A stretch of 64,000 nucleotides of DNA from contig JAQGMG010000046.1 in NCBI GenBank assembly GCA_028292485.1, forward strand, positions 1-64,000. Direction: 5' to 3'. A program made the translations under genes and the position numbers. This stretch comes from Rhodocyclales bacterium (lineage in GTDB: Bacteria; Pseudomonadota; Gammaproteobacteria; Burkholderiales; Rhodocyclaceae). How positions within the stretch are numbered: position 1 is the stretch's first letter; every line of letters begins with the position of its first letter. Positions 28,851 through 39,058 of this stretch are shown piece by piece. The notes beneath the pieces were generated by a model. It was not told the DNA's origin. It ran no database searches and saw only the letters and a program-made list of their open reading frames with translations.

Positions 28851-28955
28851 GACTGAGGCAAGGGTAGCTCTTCGGTTAGAATCGGGGACCTGATCAAGTC
28901 GGCATACGTTGGCGGTCGCTGCGGCCTGGCGATCTCCGCGATCTGCATCAACCAC

Positions 28956-31900
28956 GTGTCCCAAGACCAAAACCGAGACCCTAGCCTCTCCGCCCCTGCC
29001 GACCATTCTGCCCCGCCAGCCGATCACACACCAGTCGTGATTCGGCGCGCCGAGCGTGTTGGCCTCGGCGTGGCGCTGTCGGTCCTGCTGTTTCTCGGCC
29101 GTCACAGCCTGCGTCTGCCGCACATTGCCTGGCGGCTGGTGTGGCGCACGCTGGTGATTGCATGGCTGATTCTCGGTCTGGCGTTCCTGCTGGTGCGCTT
29201 CGCCCTGGCACCGCAGGTGGCTGAGCATCGTGTCGAGATAGCAGCCGCGCTGTCGCGCTCGATGAATGTGAAGGTTGAAATCGCGACCATCGAGGCGCAA
29301 TGGAGTGGTTTGCGCCCCGAGTTGCTGATGAGCGGCGTGCGCATCTTCGACAAGCAGGGGCGCGAGGCGCTGACCTTGCCGCAGGTCGATGTGGCGCTGG
29401 CATGGAGTTCGTTGCTGCGCTGGCAGCCCGAGTTGCACCGCCTGCGCATCGCGCGGCCCGAGCTGGCCATACGGCGTGAAGCGGACGGGACGATTTTCAT
29501 TGCCGGCATGCCGGTGCATGCCGATAGCACAGACCAGGGCAGCAGGTTTGGCGATCTGTTGCTCAGTCAGCACGAGATTCGTATCGATGATGCGCGCGTC
29601 ATCTGGACCGACCAGTTGCGTGGCGCACCTCCACTGGCTTTCGAGAAACTTTCCCTGCTGCTGCAGAACAGCGGTGACGCGCACCGCTTTGCGATTGCCG
29701 CGACGCCGGAACAGAGCCTGTCGGGGCCGCTCGACCTGCGCGGCGATCTGCGCGGCACTGATGTGCACAAGCTCGCCGATTGGCGCGGCACCGTGTACGT
29801 CGCTGTCGAACGTGCCGATCTGGCCGTGTGGCGCAAGTGGGTCGACTATCCGTTGAGCCTGCCACAGGGGCGTGGCGCATTGCGCACCTGGCTCAATTTC
29901 GAGGGCACACAGATTGGCGGGCTGACCGCCGATCTGGCACTTTCCGATGTGCAGGTGCGCTTCGCATCGGAGCTGCCCATGTTGTCCTTGAACACGCTGT
30001 CCGGCCGGGTGCGCGTGGCAGCGCGCGACAACGATTTCTCTTTCTCGGCCGAACGCCTGGCGCTGACCACCAAGGATGGCCTGCAGATTGCGCCAACCCG
30101 TTTTTCGATGCGCCGCATTGGCGCGCCGGCCGCAGGCTCGCCGGTCGCAGGCACGCCAGCACAACGCAGGCCGGGTGGCGAGGTCAGCGCCGAAAAGCTG
30201 GATATGCGCGTGCTGGCGCAGCTCGCCGCGTACCTGCCGTTTCCACAAGACTGGCGCCAGCGGCTGGTCAATGCCGATCCACAAGGCGTCGTTTCCAGCA
30301 TCAAGGCCAAATGGGACGACTGGAGCAGTGCCGATGACAAGGTGCCGGCGCGTTTCGACATCGATGCCGGCTTCGACAAACTCACGCTGCATGCGGGCGA
30401 AGACAGTCCGGGTTTTGCCAATCTCTCCGGCCACGTGACCGGCACGGAGCGCAAGGGCGAATTCCGTCTCGATGTGCGTGGCGGCGCGCTGGACTTGCCG
30501 GGAATCATGCACGAGCCGCACATTGCGCTCGATGCGGCAGAAGCCTCGGGCTCGTGGCAACGTGACAGTGCTGGCCAGCTGGCGGTGCAGGTACGTCGCG
30601 CATCGATCTCCAATCCCGACTTCAGTCGTGCAGAATTTTCGGCAGACTGGCACGCTGGCCCGGCGCATGCGGGCAGCATGGATCTGACCGGGCGCGTGCA
30701 GCGCTTCCAGGCCGCCGCCGCATGGCGTTACATACCGGCCGTGGTACCCATAGAAACCAGCCACTGGCTGCAACGCGGCCTGACTAGCGGTGCTGCGGAG
30801 AATGTGAAGATCCGGCTGGCCGGCGATCTGTCGAAATTCCCTTTTCGCGATGATCCCAAAGGCATATTCCGCGTCGAAGGCCGTTTCGGCGGTGTCGACC
30901 TCGACTTTGCGCCCGGCTGGCCGGTGCTGGCCAATCTCACGGGAGACTTGCTGTTCGATCGCACACGCATGCTCGTCCGTTCGCACAGTGGCAACTATCG
31001 CCAGGCCAGACTGGGCGAGGTGAGAGCGGAGTTTGCCGACATCGAACACGTAAGCGTGCAGCCGCTCATGATTACCGGCCAGGCATCCGGGCCGGGCAGC
31101 GATATGCTGCAATACCTGCAGGCTTCGCCGGTGGCCGCGCATCTGGGCTCTTTCATCCAGCGCATGCGGCAGGAAGGCGAGGGTGCTCTCGATCTCAAGC
31201 TGACTGTGCCGGTGATGCAGGCTGAGCACACGCTGGTGCAGGGCAGCTATCGTTTCGACAACAGCACCTTGTTCCTTGCGCCGGAGCTGCCCGCATTCCG
31301 GCAGGTACGTGGCGTACTCGCCTTCACCGAAAAAGGTATTGGCCCTACGCAGGCGACGGCCGAGTTTCTTGGTGGTCCGGTCAGCACGACGGGTCATACC
31401 ACGGCAGAGGGCATCATCCAGTTCGATGCCAGCGGCCAGATTCCTGCCAGCGGTCTCACGCAACTGATCGATACGCCTGCCTGGAGTCGCCTCGCAGGCC
31501 AGGCCCAGGCCACGGCCCGCATCAGCATCGGCAAGGGGCGCGCCGACGTGGTGGTCAACTCCACCTTGCAAGGGATCAGTTCCAGCCTGCCGGCGCCGCT
31601 GGGTAAGAGCGCCGATGCGCGCGTGCCTTTCAGTTTCGCATGGTCGCTTGCCGACGATGCGAATGCGCAGAATGCCAGCCTGCAGGATTGGCGCGTCGCC
31701 CTCGAAGCGCGCGGTAATGCGCAGTGGCAGGATCGCTGCGGCAAGGAAGGTTGCAATTTCCAGCGTGGCGCGATTGCACTCAACGACAACATCAGCCTGC
31801 CGTCGCGTGGTTTGCGTTTTTCAGGGCGCTTCCAGAGCCTGAACCTCGACCAGTGGCGGCCGATCCTGTTCGCTTCGCTGGGCGGCGCCAAAAATGATGG

Positions 31901-33023
31901 CGACATACTGTCGGGAGCCATACTACAAGCGGACGAGGTACTCGCCGGCGGGCATCGTTTTTCGCGCGTCACGGCGCGCGCCGTGCAGCAGGCCGATCAC
32001 TGGATACTGCGGCTGGAAGGGCCCGACATCGCCGGCGATCTGACCTGGGCCAGCGATGCGCGCGGCAAGGAGAGCAATGGGCGCTTGACGGCAAATCTCA
32101 ACACGCTGGTATTGCACCCCTTGCCGCCAGCTCTCGCCGCGGCCGCGTTGCCCGGGCCAGCGACAGGCGGCAACGACAAGAACGACACGTTGCCGGCCCT
32201 GGATATCAATGCCGAGCACTTCGAGCTGCGCGACATGAACCTCGGCAAACTCACTCTGCATTCGGAAACGCAGGCCGGGCAATGGCGTCTCGCCGAGTTG
32301 CGCATCGAAAGTCCGGATGGCGTCATTACCGGTGAAGGCAGTAGTCGCGCGCTCGCCACGGGCGGCGCTCAAACGGACATCGCGCTCGACATCAGCAGCG
32401 ACAACGTCGGCGGCTTTCTCGGCCGCGTGGGCTACCCCGCTGCCTTGCGCAAAGGCAAGGCAACGCTCAAGGGCAAGCTGTCCTGGAATGCCGCGCCGAC
32501 CACCATCGATTACCCATCGTTAAGCGGCGAGCTGCATCTCGATGCCACCGATGGGCAGTTCAACAAGCTGGAGCCGGGTGCGGGTCGCCTCCTCGGCATT
32601 CTCAGTCTGCAGTCCCTGCCCAGACGCATCACCCTCGATTTCCGCGACGTGTTCAGTGACGGCTTTGCCTTTGACTCCATCCGCGGCGATCTGCGCATCC
32701 AGCAAGGCGTGATGAACACCGACGACCTCGAAATACGCGGCCCTGCCGCACGCGTTTTCATGAAGGGCAGTACCGACATCGTGCATGAAACCCACGCGCT
32801 GCGCCTCACGGTGCAACCCTCCTTGTCGGACGGTATCGCGCTGGGTGTCACCGTGCTCAATCCTCTGGTCGGTGTGGCGACTTATGTTGCGCAAAAAATC
32901 CTGCGCGATCCTTTCGAGAAGATGTTCAGTTTCGACTACACGGTGACGGGCAGCTGGAACGATCCTAAAGTGGATAAGGAAAACGTCCTGACTGGCGCCA
33001 GTACACCAGCGAAAAGCAAGTAG
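28956..33023 (+). CDS. yhdP: YhdP family protein (DUF3971/AsmA-like)
   Basis: 1355 aa, the usual size for the family (TIGR02099). A cytoplasmic N-terminus of about 65 residues precedes one membrane segment (LVIAWLILGLAFLLVRFAL). A very long periplasmic beta-rich bridge follows, ending in an AsmA_2-like region (GRLLGILSLQSLPRR, VFSDGFAFDSIRGDL). YhdP-type proteins form inter-membrane bridges for phospholipid transport to the outer membrane. Start is GTG at 28956. It is divergent from glnE. A nitrilase-superfamily gene follows, the same neighbour as in many betaproteobacteria. Confidence 0.92.
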   Translation: MSQDQNRDPSLSAPADHSAPPADHTPVVIRRAERVGLGVALSVLLFLGRHSLRLPHIAWRLVWRTLVIAWLILGLAFLLVRFALAPQVAEHRVEIAAALSRSMNVKVEIATIEAQWSGLRPELLMSGVRIFDKQGREALTLPQVDVALAWSSLLRWQPELHRLRIARPELAIRREADGTIFIAGMPVHADSTDQGSRFGDLLLSQHEIRIDDARVIWTDQLRGAPPLAFEKLSLLLQNSGDAHRFAIAATPEQSLSGPLDLRGDLRGTDVHKLADWRGTVYVAVERADLAVWRKWVDYPLSLPQGRGALRTWLNFEGTQIGGLTADLALSDVQVRFASELPMLSLNTLSGRVRVAARDNDFSFSAERLALTTKDGLQIAPTRFSMRRIGAPAAGSPVAGTPAQRRPGGEVSAEKLDMRVLAQLAAYLPFPQDWRQRLVNADPQGVVSSIKAKWDDWSSADDKVPARFDIDAGFDKLTLHAGEDSPGFANLSGHVTGTERKGEFRLDVRGGALDLPGIMHEPHIALDAAEASGSWQRDSAGQLAVQVRRASISNPDFSRAEFSADWHAGPAHAGSMDLTGRVQRFQAAAAWRYIPAVVPIETSHWLQRGLTSGAAENVKIRLAGDLSKFPFRDDPKGIFRVEGRFGGVDLDFAPGWPVLANLTGDLLFDRTRMLVRSHSGNYRQARLGEVRAEFADIEHVSVQPLMITGQASGPGSDMLQYLQASPVAAHLGSFIQRMRQEGEGALDLKLTVPVMQAEHTLVQGSYRFDNSTLFLAPELPAFRQVRGVLAFTEKGIGPTQATAEFLGGPVSTTGHTTAEGIIQFDASGQIPASGLTQLIDTPAWSRLAGQAQATARISIGKGRADVVVNSTLQGISSSLPAPLGKSADARVPFSFAWSLADDANAQNASLQDWRVALEARGNAQWQDRCGKEGCNFQRGAIALNDNISLPSRGLRFSGRFQSLNLDQWRPILFASLGGAKNDGDILSGAILQADEVLAGGHRFSRVTARAVQQADHWILRLEGPDIAGDLTWASDARGKESNGRLTANLNTLVLHPLPPALAAAALPGPATGGNDKNDTLPALDINAEHFELRDMNLGKLTLHSETQAGQWRLAELRIESPDGVITGEGSSRALATGGAQTDIALDISSDNVGGFLGRVGYPAALRKGKATLKGKLSWNAAPTTIDYPSLSGELHLDATDGQFNKLEPGAGRLLGILSLQSLPRRITLDFRDVFSDGFAFDSIRGDLRIQQGVMNTDDLEIRGPAARVFMKGSTDIVHETHALRLTVQPSLSDGIALGVTVLNPLVGVATYVAQKILRDPFEKMFSFDYTVTGSWNDPKVDKENVLTGASTPAKSK

Positions 33024-33107
33024 GGTGGGCACGGTGTGCCCACGCGCTGTCCACACAGTAGCCGTAGGGCGGAGTGAAACTCCGCCGAATGATGACGAGA
33101 CACGTGG

Positions 33108-33130
33108 CGCAGTTGTCACTGCGCCCTACG
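33108..33130. repeat. Copy 1 of a 23-bp repeat flanking the nitrilase and DUF748 genes
   Basis: Exact reverse complement of 37852-37874 (unit CGTAGGGCGCAGTGACAACT plus GCG). The same gap holds two other short inverted repeats (TGGGCAC/GTGCCCA and GGCGGAGT/ACTCCGCC), so it is a cluster of palindromic units. Confidence 0.75.
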
Positions 33131-33176
33131 TCGGAGCCGAGTCGTCGTGCTGATCAAAAGAGCGGAGGAAAAAAAT

Positions 33177-34004
33177 ATGACGAACAGTTTCCAGCTCGCT
33201 GCCGTGCAGATGGTTTCCGGCGCCGATGTCGATGCCAATCTGCGCGAAGCAGATCGCCTGATTGCCGAGGCCGCAGCGCAGGGCGCGCAATGCGTGGCCT
33301 TGCCGGAATATTTCTGTCTGCTGTCGCCTGATGAAACTGCCAAAGTGCGCCTGCGCGAGCAGGATGCGGTGCTTGCTGAAAATGCGGGCCCGCTGCAATC
33401 GTTTCTCGCCGACGCAGCGCGTCGCTACGGCGTGTGGCTGGTCGGCGGCACCATTCCACTTGTTGCCGCCGATGACGAGCGCGTGCGCAACACCACGCTG
33501 GTTTTCAACGCCGAAGGCCAGCGCGTCGCGCGCTACGACAAGGTGCACCTGTTCGGCTTCACGCGTGGCGATGAGCAATACAACGAATCGCGCACCATCG
33601 AAGCGGGCCACGACGTCGTCAGCTTCGAGGCGCCGTGGGGCAAGACCGGTCTGGTCATCTGCTACGACCTGCGCTTTCCCGAACTCTTCCGCAGCTTCGG
33701 CGACGTCAATCTCATCATCCTGCCAGCAGCTTTCACCGAGACGACCGGGCGCGCGCACTGGGAGATCCTGCTGCGTGCGCGCGCCATCGAAAACCAGTGC
33801 TACGTGCTGGCCAGTGCACAAGGCGGCACGCATCCGCATGGACGTCGCACCTTCGGCCATAGCATGCTCATCGACCCGTGGGGCGATATCGTGGCGCAGC
33901 ATGCAAGCGGGCCCGGCGTGGCAGTCGGCACAATGGATCTGAATCGCCTGCATGACATCCGGGAAAGCCTTCCGGCGCTCAAGCATCGCAAACTGGGTGT
34001 TTGA
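33177..34004 (+). CDS. Carbon-nitrogen hydrolase (nitrilase superfamily, Nit1/Nit2-like)
   Basis: 275-aa cytoplasmic amidase. The catalytic triad is visible: Glu in LPEYF (near residue 43), Lys in YDKVHLFG (near 120) and Cys in VICYDLRFPE (near 155). Its closest functional group is the deaminated-glutathione amidase/omega-amidase branch, by the pattern RYDKVHLF and CYDLRFPELFR. GGAGG lies upstream of the ATG at 33177. The exact substrate (deaminated glutathione or alpha-ketoglutaramate) is not settled. Confidence 0.92.
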   Translation: MTNSFQLAAVQMVSGADVDANLREADRLIAEAAAQGAQCVALPEYFCLLSPDETAKVRLREQDAVLAENAGPLQSFLADAARRYGVWLVGGTIPLVAADDERVRNTTLVFNAEGQRVARYDKVHLFGFTRGDEQYNESRTIEAGHDVVSFEAPWGKTGLVICYDLRFPELFRSFGDVNLIILPAAFTETTGRAHWEILLRARAIENQCYVLASAQGGTHPHGRRTFGHSMLIDPWGDIVAQHASGPGVAVGTMDLNRLHDIRESLPALKHRKLGV

Positions 34005-34117
34005 GCGACTGCAAAGCTTTTTTGCAGCCGAGGTGCGCTCCGGGTTTATCCAGTAGCGCACCCTGCCTGCGTCAAGCCTCATCGAGTCGGATCAATCATC
34101 GGAATTCAGCATTCGAA

Positions 34118-37100
34118 ATGAAAATTGCCGACCAGTTCCTGTCACGCTTCCCGCGTTTGCACAAAGCCATGCAGACGCCCCGCGTGTTGCGTCTGTTGCG
34201 AGTCGTTGTAATTGCCGTCGCGACCATCGGCGTGCTCGGTTTTTTCGCAGCGCCGCCACTGGTGCGCTACGTTGCAGAGAAGCAGGGCACACAGGCGCTT
34301 GGGCGCCAGCTCAGCATCGAGCGCGTACGCATCAATCCATTCGCGCTGAGTGTTGCGGTCGAAGGTTTGCGTATCGCCGATGCCCAAGGCAGTGGCTCCT
34401 TCGTGTCGGTCGGGCGCGCTGCGGCAAATGTCGAATTGTTTGCGTCGATCTATCGCCGGGGTGTGGTCTTCAGTGCGTTGCGCATCGAGCGGCCGGATAT
34501 CCGGCTCGCGCGTCTGGCTGACAATCGATTCAATTTCTCCGACATCATCGATCGCCTGAATGCGCGACCTAAGCCGAAAGAGCCGGGCGAGCCGCTGCAT
34601 TTCGCACTCAACAATATCGAGCTGCGCGATGGCCACATCGAGTTCGATGATCAGCCCGCCGGCCAGCACCACGTCGTGGACAAGCTGGCCATCGGCCTGC
34701 CCTTCATCTCCGATATTCCCTCGCAGGTGCAACTGCTGGTGCAGCCGCGCCTCGATGCGCACATCAACGGTACGGAATTTTCGCTCAAGGGGCGAATCAA
34801 GCCTTTCGCCGATCATCGCGAAGCGACACTGGACCTCAGTTTCGAGCCCTTCGAGCTGACGCGTTATCTTGGTTATGTTCCCGGCAAGTTGCCGGTCAGC
34901 ATCACGCAGGCCTTGCTCAGCAGCAATCTGGAATGTGTGTGGGCCGAGCAGGGCAAAGCTGGGCAGACGCTTGCCTTGCGCGGTGATGTCACACTCTCCG
35001 ATGTGCGTCTGAAGGACGCGCAGGGCGCCGATCTGATGAGCTGGCGCCGTTTGCAGATCGGCATGCAGGACGTACAGCCGCTTGCGTCGCCCATGAAATT
35101 GTCATTCGGCAATATCCTGTTCGTGGAACCGCAGCTTGCTGTCCAGCGTCTGCGTGACGGCAGTCTCAATCTGCAGCATCTGGCAGGCGGTAGTGCAGAA
35201 CAGCGCGAACCCGCCATACAGAACAAATCGCCTGCCCCGAAAAAAACCGACGCGCCGGCACCGCTCATCACCATTGCTGGCCTGGCGATTCAGCGAGGCA
35301 CGCTGCGCTGGAAAGATGCTGCATTGAGCGAACCGTTCGAGACACAATTGTCATCGATCGATGCAAACCTGCAAGGCTTCGATTCGAGCGGGAAGAGGGC
35401 GGCGAACCTGAAAGCCAGCCTGCAGGCAGAGAGCAGCGGTACCCTCAGCGCGACGGGACAGGTCAATACCGCAAGCGGTGCTGTCGATATGCGCCTTGAA
35501 TTATCGAAGCTGCGTCTGGAACGTTACCGGCCGTACTACGCCAAGGCCCTCGGCGCGGCGCGGCCCAGTGCCGAAGTGGCGGCTGCGGTGCAACTTCTCA
35601 TCGCGCCCGAGAAACATGACGGACCGCAGGACGGCGGCTTGCGTCTGTCCCAAGGCAGTCTGCAACTGACCGGTCTGCTGTTGCCCGATACCGCCGGGCG
35701 TGGATCGCGGGCCGGCAACAAACGCCCGCTGCTGCAGCTGGCCAGCCTGAGCGTTGCGGACTTCAGCCTGGACGCTGCTGCGCGCAAAGTAGTGCTCGGA
35801 CAAATCACCAGTCGCGACGCGCAGTGGCGCGTCATGCGCGATGCCAACGGCATTGATTTGTTGCGTGCTTTCGGCATCGGTGATGAGCCCGTTACCGTGC
35901 CCGCCGCAGATGCCGGCAATGTTGCGGCTGCAGCCAGCGACGCGTTGGCTGCGGCACCCGACAAGAGTCTTCCCTGGACGATCGTGACCGGCACGACCGA
36001 CTTGAGCGGCTGGAGCGCAGCGGTCGAAGATCGCACGGGTCGCGAGCCGGTCAGTGTCAGCATCGACAGGCTCGCGTTGCGCACATCAGGGCTGTCGACC
36101 GAAAAGGGCAGTACGGGGCATGTCGAACTCGGTTTCGGCGTCAACCGTCGCGGCCAGGTGCGTCTGGCCGGCGATGTCGGCCTCACGCCGATGAAGGGTT
36201 CGTTCAAGCTCGATGCGCGCACCGTGGACCTGCTGTTTGCGCAGCCCTATGTCAGCAATTTTGCACGCGTGCTCATTACCCAGGGCGCGCTGGACGCGCG
36301 TGGCCGCGTCGGCTTCGACCTGAGCGATAGCAAGTTGCCGCAGTTCTCCTGGTCGGGCGATGCAGCACTCAAGGATTTCAACTCCTTCGACGAGATCAAC
36401 GAAACGGATTTCGTGCGCTGGAAAAAATTCTCCGTCGCGAAACTTGATTTGCATACCCAGCCACTTGCCGTGAGTGTCGGCGAAGTGCGTCTCGAAGACT
36501 TCTATACGCGCCTTATTCTCGATGCGCAGGGGCGCTTCAATCTGCGCGGACTGGTGCAGACCGGTGCAGCGCCTGCAGACGCTGCGAGCGCACCTGCTGT
36601 GAGCATTGCTGGCAAGTCCGTCGCGACACTGCCGCCGCCCAAGCCGATGAAATTGAAAGTGGACCAGATCACGCTGCTCGGCGGCAACGTGAGTTTCAGC
36701 GATCGCTTCGTCAAGCCCAATTACGACGCCAACCTGACCGAGGTGGCGGGCAGCCTCAAGGGTCTTTCGTCCGACAGCACTACGGTTGCCGATCTCTCGC
36801 TCAAGGCCTTTGTCGATCACAGCGCGCCTGTCGAAGTCTCGGGCCAGCTCAATCCCTTGCGACAGGACCGCATCCTCGATATCGCCGCTCACGTCTCCGA
36901 CATCGACCTGACTGGCGTGTCCACCTACGCCACGCGCTATGTCGGCTACGGCATCACCAAGGGCAAACTGTCCATGGAGGTGAAGTACCAGATTCGTGAC
37001 CGCAAACTGACTGCGGAAAACCGCGTGACGCTCGATCAGCTGACATTCGGCGAGCATATCGACAGCCCGACTGCGACCAGGCTGCCGGTACTGCTGGCGG

Positions 37101-37828
37101 TGGCGCTGCTCAAGGATCGCAACGGTGTCATCGATCTGAACCTGCCCGTCAGCGGCACGCTGGACGATCCCGAGTTCAGTGTCGGTGGCGTCGTGCTGCG
37201 TGTGCTCGTCAATCTTGTCACCAAGGCCGTCACCGCGCCGTTTTCCTTGCTTGGCTCGATGTTCGGCGGCGGCGAAGAACTCTCGTATATCGACTTCGAC
37301 GGCGGCGCTGCTGCCTTGCCGGCGAGCGCGCAAGGCAAGCTCACCGCGCTCGCCAGGGCACTCACCGAGCGACCTGCCTTGCGTCTGGAAATAGCGGGTG
37401 CTGCCGATCCGGTGCGCGACTTGCCGGGCCTAAAGCGCACCCAGCTCGACAGCAAGCTGCGCGCACTTAAGGCTGCGACCATGGTCAAGCGCGGCGAGAG
37501 TTTCGGCGGCGTCGATTCACTTGTCATCAGTGCCGAGGAGTACCCGCTGCTGCTCGAACAGGTCTACAAGGCCGAGAAGATGGACAAGCCACGCAACGCG
37601 CTCGGCATTGCAAAGGATCTGCCGGTGCCCGAGATGGAGAAGCTCCTGCTCGCAGCCAGCCCGGTGAGCGACGCCGATCTGCGCGTACTCGCCGATCGCC
37701 GCGCGCAGACCGTGCGCGAATGGCTGGTGGGAGCGGGCAAGGTGCCGACCGCGCGCGTCTTTGTCGTCGAGCACGGTGCGGTTCCGGCAAGTGAAGCGCA
37801 TGCGCGCGTGGACTTCGCGCTCAGGTAG
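34118..37828 (+). CDS. DUF748 domain protein, AsmA-clan periplasmic bridge
   Basis: 1236 aa. A membrane segment at residues ~32-52 is followed by a long periplasmic beta-rich chain with DUF748-type motifs (RVRINPFALSVAVEGL, then FNFSDIIDRLNARP). The C-terminal 170 residues after YIDFDGGAAALP resemble an OmpA-like end (LTALARALTERPALRLEIAGAAD; RAQTVREWLV), a common DUF748 architecture. Role inferred: envelope integrity or inter-membrane lipid traffic. Start at 34118; no good ribosome-binding site is visible, and the frame upstream is Cys- and Ser-rich and looks non-coding. Confidence 0.88.
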   Translation: MKIADQFLSRFPRLHKAMQTPRVLRLLRVVVIAVATIGVLGFFAAPPLVRYVAEKQGTQALGRQLSIERVRINPFALSVAVEGLRIADAQGSGSFVSVGRAAANVELFASIYRRGVVFSALRIERPDIRLARLADNRFNFSDIIDRLNARPKPKEPGEPLHFALNNIELRDGHIEFDDQPAGQHHVVDKLAIGLPFISDIPSQVQLLVQPRLDAHINGTEFSLKGRIKPFADHREATLDLSFEPFELTRYLGYVPGKLPVSITQALLSSNLECVWAEQGKAGQTLALRGDVTLSDVRLKDAQGADLMSWRRLQIGMQDVQPLASPMKLSFGNILFVEPQLAVQRLRDGSLNLQHLAGGSAEQREPAIQNKSPAPKKTDAPAPLITIAGLAIQRGTLRWKDAALSEPFETQLSSIDANLQGFDSSGKRAANLKASLQAESSGTLSATGQVNTASGAVDMRLELSKLRLERYRPYYAKALGAARPSAEVAAAVQLLIAPEKHDGPQDGGLRLSQGSLQLTGLLLPDTAGRGSRAGNKRPLLQLASLSVADFSLDAAARKVVLGQITSRDAQWRVMRDANGIDLLRAFGIGDEPVTVPAADAGNVAAAASDALAAAPDKSLPWTIVTGTTDLSGWSAAVEDRTGREPVSVSIDRLALRTSGLSTEKGSTGHVELGFGVNRRGQVRLAGDVGLTPMKGSFKLDARTVDLLFAQPYVSNFARVLITQGALDARGRVGFDLSDSKLPQFSWSGDAALKDFNSFDEINETDFVRWKKFSVAKLDLHTQPLAVSVGEVRLEDFYTRLILDAQGRFNLRGLVQTGAAPADAASAPAVSIAGKSVATLPPPKPMKLKVDQITLLGGNVSFSDRFVKPNYDANLTEVAGSLKGLSSDSTTVADLSLKAFVDHSAPVEVSGQLNPLRQDRILDIAAHVSDIDLTGVSTYATRYVGYGITKGKLSMEVKYQIRDRKLTAENRVTLDQLTFGEHIDSPTATRLPVLLAVALLKDRNGVIDLNLPVSGTLDDPEFSVGGVVLRVLVNLVTKAVTAPFSLLGSMFGGGEELSYIDFDGGAAALPASAQGKLTALARALTERPALRLEIAGAADPVRDLPGLKRTQLDSKLRALKAATMVKRGESFGGVDSLVISAEEYPLLLEQVYKAEKMDKPRNALGIAKDLPVPEMEKLLLAASPVSDADLRVLADRRAQTVREWLVGAGKVPTARVFVVEHGAVPASEAHARVDFALR

Positions 37829-37851
37829 TCCGAGGACTAGCTGGACCCAGG

Positions 37852-37874
37852 CGTAGGGCGCAGTGACAACTGCG
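37852..37874. repeat. Copy 2 of the 23-bp repeat, inverted relative to copy 1
   Basis: Identical to the reverse complement of 33108-33130. The pair brackets the nitrilase and DUF748 genes. The rest of 37829-38062 shows no gene. Confidence 0.75.
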
Positions 37875-38062
37875 TCCTATGTTTCCGTCATTATCGTCAT
37901 CGCGTGGCAGGGCTTTCACCCCGCCCCACGCTCCGCACGCTACCCCTCAAATATCTGGTGCGGGATCAGCTTCCAGTGGTCTTCCTGTGTCGCGTCGTTT
38001 ATGCAGGCGTTGATGATCTGCCGAGGCGCTGGTGCCATTCACACGCACAATCCGCAATCGCA

Positions 38063-38824
38063 CTATCGAAGCAGCGTTACGATGTCCTCTGCAGCATTTT
38101 GGACCATCAGCGTGGCGCCGTCGCGAAAGCACCTGGCAAGTGCGCTACCGAAAGGCTCCTCAGGTCTAATTTCCGGGAAGACGCATTCGCGGCTGGATGG
38201 AAAGTGACGCTTCTTGTTGCGGCTGGCGTCGTTGCCGTAGTAATAGTCCGCTTCCAGAATGCGCTGGTCTGTTTGCAGAAGCAGGAGCTGCATGCTGATA
38301 TTCAAGCGCGGTTCATGCGCGTTCGACATCTTGTATTCGTGCAGCGTGCTGTCGCGCATCTGCAGCGTGACTACGGCATCTGCCAGAGGCGCCAGCTTCT
38401 CGTAGTCGATGCTCAGGGGATCATTTGTCGGGCCCATCAGATTCTGCGGCAGCATCTCGACCACATAGCCTTGGTTTTCAAGCTCACGGGCAAGCTGCTC
38501 CGATATCTCGGTCGCAAGCTTGAGGCGGCTCGGCGCTAGTGCTTGTTGTAACCGGGCCAGCTGTTGTGCTGCGCGCGAATCGCGTTGCCCACGCACAAAG
38601 TTGCCACCGCTACTGTCCCGGAGGGCAGCCAGCAGGACAAGCTGTAAAAAATCGGAGGTGTTCATGCCGCCACCAGACACCCCGATTGCGGGGTTGTTGT
38701 CGGTTGCGATCAGAATCTTGCGGATCGGGTAGTCGGCTCGCAGCGGGGATTTCGGTGTTGATGAACAGCCCGCGACCAGCGTCATAGCGACCACCGCAAG
38801 CACGTACGCAGCATGCCTTCTCAT
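38063..38824 (-). CDS. Putative lipoprotein of unknown function
   Basis: 253 aa with a lipobox (MTLVAGCSS). No family recognised. Visible features are a conserved-looking start of the mature domain (YPIRKILIATDNNPAIGVSGGG), a long helical middle (SRAAQQLARLQQALAPSR), and a beta-rich end with a string of Tyr (EADYYYGND). Start at 38824. It is separated from the DUF748 gene by the small repeat and stands alone on the minus strand. Confidence 0.7.
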   Translation of the reverse strand: MRRHAAYVLAVVAMTLVAGCSSTPKSPLRADYPIRKILIATDNNPAIGVSGGGMNTSDFLQLVLLAALRDSSGGNFVRGQRDSRAAQQLARLQQALAPSRLKLATEISEQLARELENQGYVVEMLPQNLMGPTNDPLSIDYEKLAPLADAVVTLQMRDSTLHEYKMSNAHEPRLNISMQLLLLQTDQRILEADYYYGNDASRNKKRHFPSSRECVFPEIRPEEPFGSALARCFRDGATLMVQNAAEDIVTLLR

Positions 38825-38870
38825 CGTTTATCTCCGATTACGAATATGTGTTGTCGCACACGTCGTCTTT

Positions 38871-39057
38871 CTACCGCTTGAGCTTGTACCCCGTCCTGAA
38901 TATCCACGCTACCACGGCCAGCGACACTGCCATGAAGACCACCGTCACCAACAAGATGCCCAATCAGGTACACCACCGGGTTGAACAGCGAGACCTTCTG
39001 TCAGAATGCCGGCGGCATTTTAATGTGATAGAAGCTGCTGGCCAGGGTCACAGCGGG
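38871..39057 (-). pseudogene. Decayed 3' fragment of an ABC-2 permease gene
   Basis: About 190 bases, clearly similar by eye to the 3' end of the intact permease gene at 43452. Shared stretches include AGCTTGTACCCCGTCCTGAA and TATCCACGCTACCAC at 38881-38914 versus 43462-43496. Relative to that copy it lacks about 45 bases in the middle and has scattered substitutions, so it cannot encode a product. It lies directly against the stop codon of the enolase-family gene, in the same orientation as the intact copy. Confidence 0.82.
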
Positions 39058-39058
39058 T

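Noticed and set aside
26166-31571. An 1801-codon open frame on the minus strand running through glnE and beyond
   Set aside because: The part above 28850 is antisense to the yhdP-like gene and has His/Arg/Gln-rich non-protein-like composition. Only the glnE part is real.
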